A DNA stretch of 64,000 bases from Paraglaciecola chathamensis S18K6 (GTDB taxonomy: Bacteria > Pseudomonadota > Gammaproteobacteria > Enterobacterales > Alteromonadaceae), in assembly GCA_000314955.1 (NCBI GenBank), contig BAEM01000004.1, positions 62,001 to 126,000 of the forward strand, given 5' to 3'. This document shows positions 29,092-37,571 of this stretch, piece after piece (position 1 is the first letter of the stretch; each line of letters opens with the position of its first letter). Position numbers and translations under genes: made by a program. Below the pieces are notes generated by a model, which saw only the letters and a list, made by a program, of their open reading frames with translations, ran no database searches and was not told the DNA's origin.

Positions 29092-30753
29092 ATGTCTTTA
29101 CGTGGTAAAACCATTATTGGCATCGCCAGTATCGAAGCAGTGCTGCTTATATCCCTTATTATGACGGCTGTAACATTCTTGAGCCAAGCCGTAAACAACG
29201 ACTTGGTAAAGCATGCCTCAACGACAGCGACCTTATTTTCAACAACCACCAAGGATGCAGTTTTATCATACGACCTTGCATCACTAGACGACTTCGTATT
29301 AGAAGCACTGAAAAACCCAGGAATTGCATACGCTCGCGTAATCAGCAGCACCGAGGGGGTGTTATCACAAAATGGCTCTAAAGAAGCCTTAACGCGTGTT
29401 TTTAAGGCCGATCAACACATGGAAGATGTTACCGATGGGATCTTCGATACGTATGCCAATATTGTTGAAGGGAATAATATTTATGGCCGTGTCGAGATTG
29501 GTATCAGTACAGATCATGCTCACAGTTCGATATCAAAAATAAAACAATGGACCACCTCTATCGCTGTAATAGAGATGATCTTAGTGGCGCTGTTTTCCTA
29601 CGCCTTAGGTCATTATCTAACACGCCAACTTAAAACCTTGAGAGTAGGCGCTAAAAAAATATCCCATAGCGTTATCTCCGGTGATTTTAGTAACACCCAT
29701 ATTCCTATCAAAAGTAAAGATGAGCTTGGCGAAGTGACCCACGCATTTAATCAAATGGTCGAAACCTTGAAAGCTGAGTGTATTCGCGTAAAAAATTATC
29801 AAGAAGAGTTGGAGAACCTTAATCAAACACTAGAAAAACGAGTTGCGGCACGTACCCAATTATTAGAAAGCAAAAACGAGCAACTGAGCCTAATCAATTT
29901 TGAGCTTAAAAGTGCCCAGCAACAATTAGTACAAGCGGAAAAGATGGCCTCACTTGGCCAACTAGCAGCTGGAGTAGCCCACGAAATTAATAATCCTATT
30001 GGTTTCGTGAATAGCAACTTGGCGTCGCTAGCTGACTACGCGGATGTTTACATTCGTTTAACCAAACTTATTAAAGACTGGAATGAAAGTGACAAAGATA
30101 CTGAGCGCCAAAGTATAGAAGCGCAAATAAACGACATGCTTAGCGATGAAAATATCCAATTTATGCAAGAAGACACCCTCGCTTTAATTCAGGAATCGAG
30201 CGATGGCTTATCCCGGGTAAAAGACATTGTTTCAGGGCTAAAGCAGTTTTCACGGGCCGACAGCCAAGAGCGCCAGATATTCAATATTAATGATTGTGTG
30301 AAGACCACATTGAGCATGGTCAGCAACGAACTGAAATACCACTGCGAGATAGTTACCAAGTTACAAGATGTTCCCCAAGTCGACATTAATGTTGGGAAAA
30401 TCTGCCAAGTTCTCACCAATTTATTGATTAATGCAGGCCAAGCGATTAGCCAAAATGGCGTCATTAGCATTGAAACTTACAGTCATGATCAATTCGTATA
30501 TCTGAGTGTATGTGATACGGGAAATGGTATTCCTGCGGATGATATCAAACGTTTGTTTGACCCCTTCTTTACCACTAAACCTGAAGGTCAAGGCACTGGC
30601 CTTGGATTAGCCATTTCATATGGCATAGCACAAGAGCATGACGGCGATCTGACGGTAAAAAGTGAAGTCGCTCAAGGTAGCTGTTTTACCTTGAGTCTTC
30701 CTGCTGTACAGCAAGAGGTTGGGCTTTTAAACACTGCGGCAAACACGATTTAG
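29092..30753 (+). CDS. Membrane sensor histidine kinase
   Basis: 553 aa. Two membrane segments (about residues 8-32 and 150-175) flank a periplasmic sensor region of about 115 residues. Then come HAMP (RQLKTLRVGAKKIS...DELGEVTHAFNQM), a coiled coil and the kinase core: H-box VAHEINNPIGFVNSN, N-box LTNLLINAGQAI, G1 DTGNGI, G2 GTGLGLAIS. The H-box is nearly identical to that of HnoK (32106-33602), so both may phosphorylate the same regulators. It follows the PhnD-like gene and precedes hnoD. Confidence 0.88.
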   Translation: MSLRGKTIIGIASIEAVLLISLIMTAVTFLSQAVNNDLVKHASTTATLFSTTTKDAVLSYDLASLDDFVLEALKNPGIAYARVISSTEGVLSQNGSKEALTRVFKADQHMEDVTDGIFDTYANIVEGNNIYGRVEIGISTDHAHSSISKIKQWTTSIAVIEMILVALFSYALGHYLTRQLKTLRVGAKKISHSVISGDFSNTHIPIKSKDELGEVTHAFNQMVETLKAECIRVKNYQEELENLNQTLEKRVAARTQLLESKNEQLSLINFELKSAQQQLVQAEKMASLGQLAAGVAHEINNPIGFVNSNLASLADYADVYIRLTKLIKDWNESDKDTERQSIEAQINDMLSDENIQFMQEDTLALIQESSDGLSRVKDIVSGLKQFSRADSQERQIFNINDCVKTTLSMVSNELKYHCEIVTKLQDVPQVDINVGKICQVLTNLLINAGQAISQNGVISIETYSHDQFVYLSVCDTGNGIPADDIKRLFDPFFTTKPEGQGTGLGLAISYGIAQEHDGDLTVKSEVAQGSCFTLSLPAVQQEVGLLNTAANTI

Positions 30754-30798
30754 TGCGTAGATAGTGCGTAGATAGCGTCAATATCAAGAGGCAAAAGT

Positions 30799-32109
30799 AT
30801 GAGTGAACCTAATATACAAGAACCCCCCATTTACACTGTATTGTGTGTTGATGACGAGGTGAATATCTTGCAAGCAATGAAGCGTATTTTGCGTAAACAA
30901 GCGTTCAACTTACTTACAGCGCAAAGCGGCGCACAAGCATTAGAGTTAATGGCTGAGCACGATGTACATTTGATTGTCTCTGACATGAAAATGCCTTCCA
31001 TGTCTGGGGCTGAATTTCTGCAACAGAGTATTAAAATAGCGCCTGATTGTTACCGTATTTTGCTTACGGGTTATGCCGATATGTCATCTACCATAGATGC
31101 GGTCAATAAAGGCCACATCGATTGTTACGTGCAAAAGCCTTGGGATAATAACAAGCTGATATGTACCATCAATGACGGACTAGCAACGGTTAAGCTCAAG
31201 CATGAAAATGCCCGCCTACAGGCTTTGGTGAATAAACAAAATACCCTGCTCAAAGATTTGAACCACAATTTAGATGAAAAAGTAAAACTGCGCAGCAAAC
31301 AAGTTGCGCTAGCCATGGAAAAACTCAAACGTAATACCTTGGCCAACCAACGTGTTCTTTATAACTTTATTAGCATCAACCCAAATTTAGACGGTGGATT
31401 TGCCCAAAGTGTTAGCCACTTAAGCGCTAAGCTAGCCGAGCAATTATCGCTCTCAGATGAGCAACAAGCCCAAATATCGTTTGCGGCTTTACTCTGCGAA
31501 ATCGGCTTATTGGGTTTAGACACCGCAATATACTCAAAGCCTTTTTGCGAATTGAATTTCAATCAACAACATATCTTTCTTCAACAAAGTAAATACGCTG
31601 AGCAAATATTGGGGCCAGCAACTCACTTGCGCCCAGAACTAGATATCATCATCTGCCAATTTGAGTTCCCTGATGGCAGTGGCCCAAATCAACTGTCATT
31701 AGAGCAAATTCCAATCGGTGCGCAAATTTTGGCAGTGGCCAGAGATTTTTGGCGTCATAAGTTAGGCCGTATTGGTAAATCTGCATTATCGAATCATGAA
31801 GCGATTGGTGAATTAAAAAAATACCGCGGACTGCGCTATACACCGAAAATAATAGATATTTTGGTTCAACACCCCGAAATTATCAGTATCGAGTTTATTG
31901 AAAGTGCGATAGACGTAAACGACTTACGAGAAGGCATGCGTTTGAAAAAGGATATACTGACGCAGCAACATATCCTTGTTTTACCCAAAGGACATGTGTT
32001 TTCAGCCGCCTCCATTTTGCAGCTTATCCAATATGAAAAACAGAAATCTGAACGTTTTGAAATATTTGTAGAGCAGCCAGAAGATGAAAAACTCTCCGCG
32101 GGCGCCTAA
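30799..32109 (+). CDS. hnoD: HnoD-type response regulator with degenerate HD-GYP domain
   Basis: 436 aa. The receiver domain (VLCVDDE, phospho-acceptor Asp in VSDMKMPS, Lys in QKPW) is followed by a helical linker and an HD-GYP-like domain whose catalytic residues are lost. Where active enzymes have HDIG, this has LLCEIGLLG; the HHE(R/K)xDGxGYP motif is QFEFPDGSGPNQL, with GEQIP-like LEQIPIGAQILAVA retained. It is therefore unlikely to hydrolyse cyclic-di-GMP, as described for HnoD, which inhibits HnoB in a phosphorylation-dependent way. Its stop codon interlocks with the stop of convergent hnoK. Confidence 0.82.
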   Translation: MSEPNIQEPPIYTVLCVDDEVNILQAMKRILRKQAFNLLTAQSGAQALELMAEHDVHLIVSDMKMPSMSGAEFLQQSIKIAPDCYRILLTGYADMSSTIDAVNKGHIDCYVQKPWDNNKLICTINDGLATVKLKHENARLQALVNKQNTLLKDLNHNLDEKVKLRSKQVALAMEKLKRNTLANQRVLYNFISINPNLDGGFAQSVSHLSAKLAEQLSLSDEQQAQISFAALLCEIGLLGLDTAIYSKPFCELNFNQQHIFLQQSKYAEQILGPATHLRPELDIIICQFEFPDGSGPNQLSLEQIPIGAQILAVARDFWRHKLGRIGKSALSNHEAIGELKKYRGLRYTPKIIDILVQHPEIISIEFIESAIDVNDLREGMRLKKDILTQQHILVLPKGHVFSAASILQLIQYEKQKSERFEIFVEQPEDEKLSAGA

Positions 32110-33602
32110 CCATCAAGAAGCGGAAAGCTAAGCGAAAATAGCGTTCCCTTCCCCACCGTTGAGCTAACTTGCGTCAGAACATTGTGCGACTCTAATATGG
32201 CATACGAAACAGATAAACCGAGGCCGGTACCGACGCCTACAGGTTTGGTAGTAAAAAATGGGGTAAAGAGCTGATCTAGGGTTTTTCTGTCCATACCGCA
32301 CCCTGTGTCGCGTACCTCAACGAGCAAAGCATCGGGTGTAACGTGTGCTTTGAGGGTTAATGTTCCACCTGCGTCCATGGCGTAGGCTGCATTTACAAAT
32401 AAATTCACAAACACCTGTTGCAACTGACCTATATTACCAAGTACCTCAGGCAAATCATTGGGGATCTGATTTTCTACAATATGCTCATATTTAAGCGCGT
32501 TCCAAGCGATTTTTAACGCCCCTTCGATACACACGCCTAAGTTTATCCGCTCTAATTTTCCATCACCACTGTGGGAGAACGTTCTGAGATTTTCGACAAT
32601 CTCCTTAACCCGTTCTAACCCTTCTAAATTGGAGCCGAGTAAATCTTTTGCATCTTGTTGTATGTAAGCTAAGTCAATGTTATCGCACAGTTCTTTGTAG
32701 TGCTGAGCATCCAGTTGACCGGCGGTTTCAATATGGCGCAGCATGGATTCATGCAACGTTTGATAGTCTTGTAAGTACTCTTCAAGCATCTCTAAGTTGG
32801 AGCGAATAAAACCAACTGGATTGTTAATTTCATGGGCTACACCCGCCGCTAATTGACCAAGAGAAGCCATTTTTTCCGATTGAATTAACTGGCGCTTCGC
32901 TTGCTCTAAGCGGTTAACGGTATCTTGCAGCTCTACCGTGCGCTTACGTATATTCACATCTGTGACTCTGCGGTTTATACCGCTTAACAAGTGCTCACGC
33001 GCAGTCCCTAAAACAGACAGTGCCTCCTCGTCGATAAACTCGGCTCTGCTAAAAAATGCCAACCAGGCAATTTTGTCTCCTAATAAGGCAAAATTAACAA
33101 ACACAATCCATTTGAACCCAGACATAGCTTGGCTCGATTCATCATCAATGGCCGAGACAAGCCACATGCTTAAACACTCTTGCTGATGAAGTGGTAAAAA
33201 CTTGACTGCTTGCTCAAAAAACTCCGTGTCCGTAACCCACTGATTCGGTGCGCGCCAAATATTGTCTTCTTGTGAGTCCAGCGCTTCACCGTCTTTTGTG
33301 ACAATAAATAAGCCACATTCAACCGAGAAGAACTGCCCAGTAAGCTCAACCGTGTTACTAATTAGCTCTTGCAGAGAAATGTCGGACGATACATCACCTG
33401 ATGTTTGGCGCAAAAATTCAAGCTCAGCTTGCTTTTTCTTGGCCATCGCCAACGAAGCTTGTAAAGATTGATTCGCTTCATAAACCGCACGTGAATGATG
33501 CTCCAAATGCTGTTCAGACATCACGCGAGCCTTTTTCTCGCGCTCAACCTTTCGCTCAAGTACCGCAATTCTTGTTTCGAGTTCCTCTCGCGATTTAGCC
33601 AA
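32106..33602 (-). CDS. hnoK: H-NOX-associated histidine kinase HnoK
   Basis: Soluble kinase (no membrane segments) of 498 aa. An N-terminal coiled coil (about 1-65) and a GAF-like sensory region (about 70-205) precede the second coil and the kinase core: H-box VAHEINNPVGF (His near residue 257), N-box FVNLFVNAAYAMD, DTGCGM and GTGLGLSVS. Its start overlaps the upstream H-NOX gene by 8 bases, the arrangement known for hnoX-hnoK pairs. NO-bound H-NOX is expected to inhibit autophosphorylation. Confidence 0.92.
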   Translation of the reverse strand: MAKSREELETRIAVLERKVEREKKARVMSEQHLEHHSRAVYEANQSLQASLAMAKKKQAELEFLRQTSGDVSSDISLQELISNTVELTGQFFSVECGLFIVTKDGEALDSQEDNIWRAPNQWVTDTEFFEQAVKFLPLHQQECLSMWLVSAIDDESSQAMSGFKWIVFVNFALLGDKIAWLAFFSRAEFIDEEALSVLGTAREHLLSGINRRVTDVNIRKRTVELQDTVNRLEQAKRQLIQSEKMASLGQLAAGVAHEINNPVGFIRSNLEMLEEYLQDYQTLHESMLRHIETAGQLDAQHYKELCDNIDLAYIQQDAKDLLGSNLEGLERVKEIVENLRTFSHSGDGKLERINLGVCIEGALKIAWNALKYEHIVENQIPNDLPEVLGNIGQLQQVFVNLFVNAAYAMDAGGTLTLKAHVTPDALLVEVRDTGCGMDRKTLDQLFTPFFTTKPVGVGTGLGLSVSYAILESHNVLTQVSSTVGKGTLFSLSFPLLDG

Positions 33603-34140
33603 CTTTAGTCACCTTCATTACGCACCGCTCTCCCCCCTCATGTACGCACTCAGGCTGCTCCACACTTACCGTCTGCCCAGTATGCGCTGCTAAGCCTTGA
33701 ATAATGCCTTCACAGAAATAACACATATGGCGGGGGGAAATATAATGAAAGGTCAACGAATTATCTGTTTCTTGAATAAACTCAAACTCGGGCAAAATGG
33801 CCTCTGGGTTGAGCTTTTTCACTTCCACATGGATCACCGCCTGCACACCATAAAGAAATTCAAAAACATCGGTAAACTTATGCGCTTCGGGTGGCGCAGC
33901 TAGTAATAGCTCTTTGAACATCCATTGGCCAAAAGCAAATTGCGCTTGTTGCGCTGATAACCCCTGCTTTAGCATAATAAGGCCGACGAGCGTAAACAAC
34001 TCTTCGTCATCATAGGTAGCGACAGAGGTATAAATACCTTCACTGGGCAGAGTTGCTTCTTGTAAAAGCGCATCCCAAAACTCTTCTCCCCAGAGTTCAT
34101 CTACGAACTGGTTCAACTTTACAAAAATGATACCTTTCAT
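33595..34140 (-). CDS. hnoX: H-NOX heme nitric-oxide sensor
   Basis: 181 aa cytosolic heme protein. The proximal heme ligand is His104 (FLYGVQAVIHVEV) and the propionate-binding YxSxR motif is complete (Tyr133, Ser135, Arg137: HYISPRH). The position that holds the distal O2-stabilising tyrosine in Thermoanaerobacter H-NOX is Phe here (R137 plus 5), so it should bind NO and not O2. C-terminal cysteines (about 165 and 173) match the conserved zinc/redox site seen in facultative-anaerobe H-NOX proteins. It is the first gene of the hnoX-hnoK operon. Confidence 0.93.
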   Translation of the reverse strand: MKGIIFVKLNQFVDELWGEEFWDALLQEATLPSEGIYTSVATYDDEELFTLVGLIMLKQGLSAQQAQFAFGQWMFKELLLAAPPEAHKFTDVFEFLYGVQAVIHVEVKKLNPEAILPEFEFIQETDNSLTFHYISPRHMCYFCEGIIQGLAAHTGQTVSVEQPECVHEGGERCVMKVTKVG

Positions 34141-34437
34141 ACTTCGTCTCCTTTACCTTCAACGTCTCGCTAGGTACTCAGTGCAGTTGCCAACAACCAC
34201 ACCTCCAAGATAGACGATGCAGCCGCCTAACCTCAACGTAAATTAGTCTACATCTGCATGTAAACTTGTCTTAAATTTGCAACATTCTTATACTAAAAAC
34301 ACGACAAATAAGATTTAACCATCTGTTTTTTATACATAATTATACTTTGGAACAAGAACTGCATTTTCTTTCTCAACGATAATGTTGAACCTGATACTTC
34401 GTTTAGGATCAACATTCAAATAACGAAGGAAACTTAA
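34141..34437. promoter_or_regulatory. Divergent promoter region of hnoX and the AlgD-like gene
   Basis: 297 AT-rich bases between two divergent genes. It contains CTTATTTGTCG on the minus strand (complement of 34302-34312), which resembles CTATTTGTCA upstream of hnoC at 27571-27580. It also has a second ACTTGTCTT at about 34264-34272. No certain -10/-35 pair was assigned. Confidence 0.35.
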
Positions 34438-35211
34438 ATGTTTGATTCTCAGCGATTTGACACCTCAGAAACGCATAGCACGTATACGCATCATGCAACG
34501 CCGCAACTCACCATAGACAATACGCGTGGCTTTAGTCGCATCGTGACGTTTAGCGATGGCAATCAACAAAGTTATCAATTACCTAAATGTAGAAATACTA
34601 AACAGATTAGCGTGTTTGGTCTAGGCCACAGCGGTGCTTTGTCAGCGATTTGCATGGCGGCTTTAGGGCATAAAGTGATTGGTATTGATATGGATCAACG
34701 TAGAATTAACGCGCTAAACCAAGGTCGCACATTTTCCGATGAAGAAGGATTGCCAGAACTACTTGAGCAAATCGCTTCGTTTCGCAATCTTGTGGCAACT
34801 GATGACGGTTTTAACGCCATTAAACGCACTGCCTCATCACTGATATGTGTCAATGATGACGGCGATCACGCATCCGATGTTAGTATCGATAAACTTAAAA
34901 TTATTTGCGAGCAAATCGGCTTAAGCCTGCGCTACAAGGAGCAATACCACAATCTAGTATTCTGTCAGCATGTGGACGCCGACATTCTAAAAACAGTATT
35001 GCTGCCCATCATAGAAGAGCAAAGTGGCAAAAAAGCCTCTGAGGCATTTGGATTGGCTTCTATTCAAGGTGGTAAAGAGAAAGCGCGAACCATTAAAGAT
35101 TTTTATCAACCCGCTCAGTTCACGATCCAGTTTCTGGACAAACAGAGTTGCCAGTTAACAGAGCAACTGTTCAGCGGATTCAAAGCAAGTATTCGGCGTG
35201 TAAGCTGGTAG
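34438..35211 (+). CDS. Truncated AlgD/UDP-glucose dehydrogenase N-domain protein
   Basis: 257 aa. After a 55-residue N-terminal stretch of no known type it matches the NAD-binding N-domain of GDP-mannose/UDP-glucose 6-dehydrogenases: ISVFGLGHSGALSAICMAALGHKVIGIDMD, INALNQGRTFSDEEGLPELL and LLPIIEEQSGKKASEAFG. It then reaches TIKDFYQPAQFTIQ and stops, so the catalytic-cysteine and C-terminal domains (about 180 residues of AlgD) are missing. Conserved lengths and open frame argue for a maintained, non-enzymatic or regulatory protein rather than a fresh fragment. A clear AAGGA ribosome-binding site lies upstream. Confidence 0.7.
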   Translation: MFDSQRFDTSETHSTYTHHATPQLTIDNTRGFSRIVTFSDGNQQSYQLPKCRNTKQISVFGLGHSGALSAICMAALGHKVIGIDMDQRRINALNQGRTFSDEEGLPELLEQIASFRNLVATDDGFNAIKRTASSLICVNDDGDHASDVSIDKLKIICEQIGLSLRYKEQYHNLVFCQHVDADILKTVLLPIIEEQSGKKASEAFGLASIQGGKEKARTIKDFYQPAQFTIQFLDKQSCQLTEQLFSGFKASIRRVSW

Positions 35212-35214
35212 AAA

Positions 35215-35260
35215 ACAGGGCGTAACCTCAATAAGCATGTTCGCTAAGGTTATACCCTGT
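35215..35260 (+). terminator. Hairpin after the AlgD-like gene (first)
   Basis: ACAGGG-cg-TAACCT (35215-35228) pairs with AGGTTA-ta-CCCTGT (35247-35260). It starts 4 bases past the stop. There is no T run, so it may be an RNA end-protecting hairpin rather than a classical terminator. Confidence 0.45.
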
Positions 35261-35272
35261 ACGCTAATCGTT

Positions 35273-35302
35273 AAACTGGCAATTAAGCTTAATCGCCAGT
35301 TT
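35273..35302. repeat. Near-perfect 30-base inverted repeat
   Basis: AAACTGGC (35273-35280) and GCCAGTTT (35295-35302) enclose the palindrome ATTAAGCTTAAT, so the whole 30 bases are self-complementary apart from one A/C pair. It lies between two convergent genes and could terminate either, although no long T run follows. Confidence 0.5.
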
Positions 35303-35337
35303 GCATAATGCGCTTCTTAGCAATAAATCTCGCGCGG

Positions 35338-35682
35338 CTAAGCAAATACATCCACTTGATTTAATGAAGACGTGTCAGATTGTTCAGCCGATAACGAGGT
35401 CAAAATGTCTTTAAAAGCGCCGCCAAGTTCCTCTTGAGACATACTGCTCCCCTTATCTCGCAAGCTGTCTAACTGGGACTTTAACGTCGTTTGCTGATCT
35501 TTACTCAAGCTAGTCAACATATCGGTAACGGCGCTTTGCTCTTCACTGGATAGAGTTGAAACCGCAGACTCCAACCCTAGTGGTACGCTGCCTTCCCGTG
35601 GTGGCGGTGGAGGTCCTTTAGGACGATTCACCTCTGACGTATTCATAGGGTTAACAGCTTGGCTTGCAGACTGTATTTGCAT
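35338..35682 (-). CDS. Hypothetical protein, 114 aa, polyproline segment
   Basis: Not recognised. Soluble, no signal peptide. It has a polyproline stretch (RPKGPPPPPREG, about residues 20-31) and a helical, Ser/Gln-rich remainder with three similar segments (SALSTLSSEEQ-, TSLSKDQQTTL-, TSLSAEQ-like), which resembles EF-hand-like or LTxxQ helical repeats. It lies 61 bases downstream of the small exported protein gene, same strand, next to the BaeS-like kinase. Confidence 0.65.
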   Translation of the reverse strand: MQIQSASQAVNPMNTSEVNRPKGPPPPPREGSVPLGLESAVSTLSSEEQSAVTDMLTSLSKDQQTTLKSQLDSLRDKGSSMSQEELGGAFKDILTSLSAEQSDTSSLNQVDVFA

Positions 35683-35743
35683 GTCATGTATCCTCTTTCA
35701 GTTAATGTATCAGTACCCTTTATCAGTGCACTTTATGAATACG

Positions 35744-35992
35744 CTAGTCTCTTTTCGCATCCTGTGGCACGGCCACCAAGGTATCGTTCATCATTTGGCA
35801 GGTAGCACTAAGAGAATCGCCTCGTCTGGTTTCCACTGTCACGCTGTCACCTTCAGATTTGTTTTCACACGCTTCAAATGCTTCAGGCGGCGGACGGCGT
35901 TCGCCTCCCTGACCACGTCCTTCTTGTGCATAGCTACTAATACTACTCATAGCTAACAGGCTTGCTGCGAAAATTAGGGTTGAGATTTGCAT
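35744..35992 (-). CDS. Small exported protein, 82 aa
   Basis: A signal peptide (MQISTLIFAASLLAMSSISSYAQ) leaves a mature protein of about 60 aa: a Gly/Arg/Pro-rich start (GRGQGGERRPPPEAFEACE), then a short beta-rich part with two cysteines and RRGDSLSATCQMM. This type of protein recurs beside two-component genes in marine gammaproteobacteria; its function is not known to me. It is divergent from the BaeS-like kinase gene, with a shared control region of about 136 bases. Confidence 0.7.
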   Translation of the reverse strand: MQISTLIFAASLLAMSSISSYAQEGRGQGGERRPPPEAFEACENKSEGDSVTVETRRGDSLSATCQMMNDTLVAVPQDAKRD

Positions 35993-36128
35993 ATTTTTTT
36001 ACTCCATAATTAGTCTACAACGAATACTAACAAGCAAATGTGCAGAAACAGTGGAGATTACATGGAGAAGTCCGACATTCTTAGCGCGGTGCTGGTGCAG
36101 CCCGCTTTGGCGAATGTATACTAGTGTC

Positions 36129-37571
36129 ATGAACATATTCCGCAAAGTTTTCTTATCTTTTCTTGGGCTTACTGCCGTCACACTATTAATTACATTGGGC
36201 CTTGCACGATGGAGCTTCGATCAGGGCTTTCTCAATTTTATAGCCGGCCTAGAACAGCAAAGGCTTACCCTATTAGGGAACAACTTATCGGCTGCATATT
36301 CTCATAATAACAACTGGCAGTTGGTTATCAGTACGGGGCTTGAACGATTTATTGATACCAGCACGCAACCCATGCCTCACAGCGTTCGTCCCGGTGGAGG
36401 CTTTGGGCAGCCAAGTCCTTTGCGCCCGCGCAATCCTAAGGCAGGTGCTCCTTTTCACCCACCTCAAGCGCGCAAGGAAAACCGCCCCCCTACAGCCCTT
36501 TTCAATACACAAGGGCAATGGTTGACGGGCGATAAACCTAAGCCACACACCCAAGAGGTACTCAGTCATGAAATTTATCTTAACGGGGAAAAAATTGGTG
36601 AATTACGCAGTTGGTTAAACGACATACCACAACGTTCATTAGCTTCTTCATTTTCCATTCAACAAAGATACGCCAGCATTGCCATAGGTTTATTATGTTT
36701 GTTACTCGCCGGTGTCGCATCTTGGTTGCTCGCTCGGCGCTTAACATCCCCGGTAAATTCCGTACTTCATGGCGTAGAGCGTCTTAGCCGAGGTAATTAT
36801 GACCTGAAGCTAGATACCTCGCGCAGTGATGAATTGGGCAAGCTTATGCAAAACCTAAACGGTCTGAGCCATATTTTGAACGAAACGCGTAGCGCAAAAA
36901 ACCGTTGGTTTGCCGATATATCGCATGAGTTAAGAACCCCCTTAACCATACTAATTGGTGAGCTAGATGCGCTTGAAGCGGGCATCCGCCCCTTTGGTCC
37001 TAAACAGGTTGAATCTTTAAAACATGAGGCCTTGCTGTTACACCGCTTAGTTGACGATTTGTATCAATTGTCCCTGTCTGATGTAGGCGGCTTGAAGTAC
37101 CACTTTAGTCAGCTCGATATCAGCTCAGCCCTTGAAAATGTGTGCTCATCCCTACAAAGCAAAGCTCAAGGTAAAGACATTATCATCACACCGAATATTC
37201 AAGAGAATGTAGTAGGCTTGGTCGACCCGCAGCGCATTGAGCAGTTGTTTATTAATCTAATCAATAACGCGATTATTCACACCAATGCAAAAGGTAGCGT
37301 TCAAATCGCCCTCTCCCAAAAGGGGAATGCTGTTGTATTTGAAATTAACGACACCTTACCTAGCGTACCTTTTGAGGATTGCGAAAAGTTATTCGATCCC
37401 TTGTATCGGCAAAATGCATCGCGTAACAGAGCCACACCTGGCGCGGGATTAGGACTAACCATTTGCAAAAATATCGTCAATGCACATCGTGGCAGCATTC
37501 ACGCAACCCAATCGGCACTAGGTGGTTTGTGTGTGACGGTCAAAATCCCCTTAACCAAGGAGCCAGCATGA
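36129..37571 (+). CDS. BaeS-like sensor histidine kinase
   Basis: 480 aa from ATG 36129 (MNIFRKVFLSFLGLTAVTLL); an upstream frame start at 36051 is not needed. Two membrane segments flank a periplasmic region containing a Pro-rich stretch (RPGGGFGQPSPLRPRNPK). HAMP (LTSPVNSVLHGVERLSRGNYDLKL) is followed by the kinase core: H-box ISHELRTPLTILIGELDALEAGIRP, very close to BaeS, N-box LFINLINNAI and G2 GAGLGLTI. The stop overlaps the regulator gene by four bases (ATGA). The signal is unknown; BaeS proper senses envelope stress. Confidence 0.9.
   Translation: MNIFRKVFLSFLGLTAVTLLITLGLARWSFDQGFLNFIAGLEQQRLTLLGNNLSAAYSHNNNWQLVISTGLERFIDTSTQPMPHSVRPGGGFGQPSPLRPRNPKAGAPFHPPQARKENRPPTALFNTQGQWLTGDKPKPHTQEVLSHEIYLNGEKIGELRSWLNDIPQRSLASSFSIQQRYASIAIGLLCLLLAGVASWLLARRLTSPVNSVLHGVERLSRGNYDLKLDTSRSDELGKLMQNLNGLSHILNETRSAKNRWFADISHELRTPLTILIGELDALEAGIRPFGPKQVESLKHEALLLHRLVDDLYQLSLSDVGGLKYHFSQLDISSALENVCSSLQSKAQGKDIIITPNIQENVVGLVDPQRIEQLFINLINNAIIHTNAKGSVQIALSQKGNAVVFEINDTLPSVPFEDCEKLFDPLYRQNASRNRATPGAGLGLTICKNIVNAHRGSIHATQSALGGLCVTVKIPLTKEPA

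Noticed and set aside
30799-32109. Assignment of HnoD as active HD-GYP phosphodiesterase.
   Set aside because: Both the HD pair and the HHE motif are lost, so catalytic activity is not expected.
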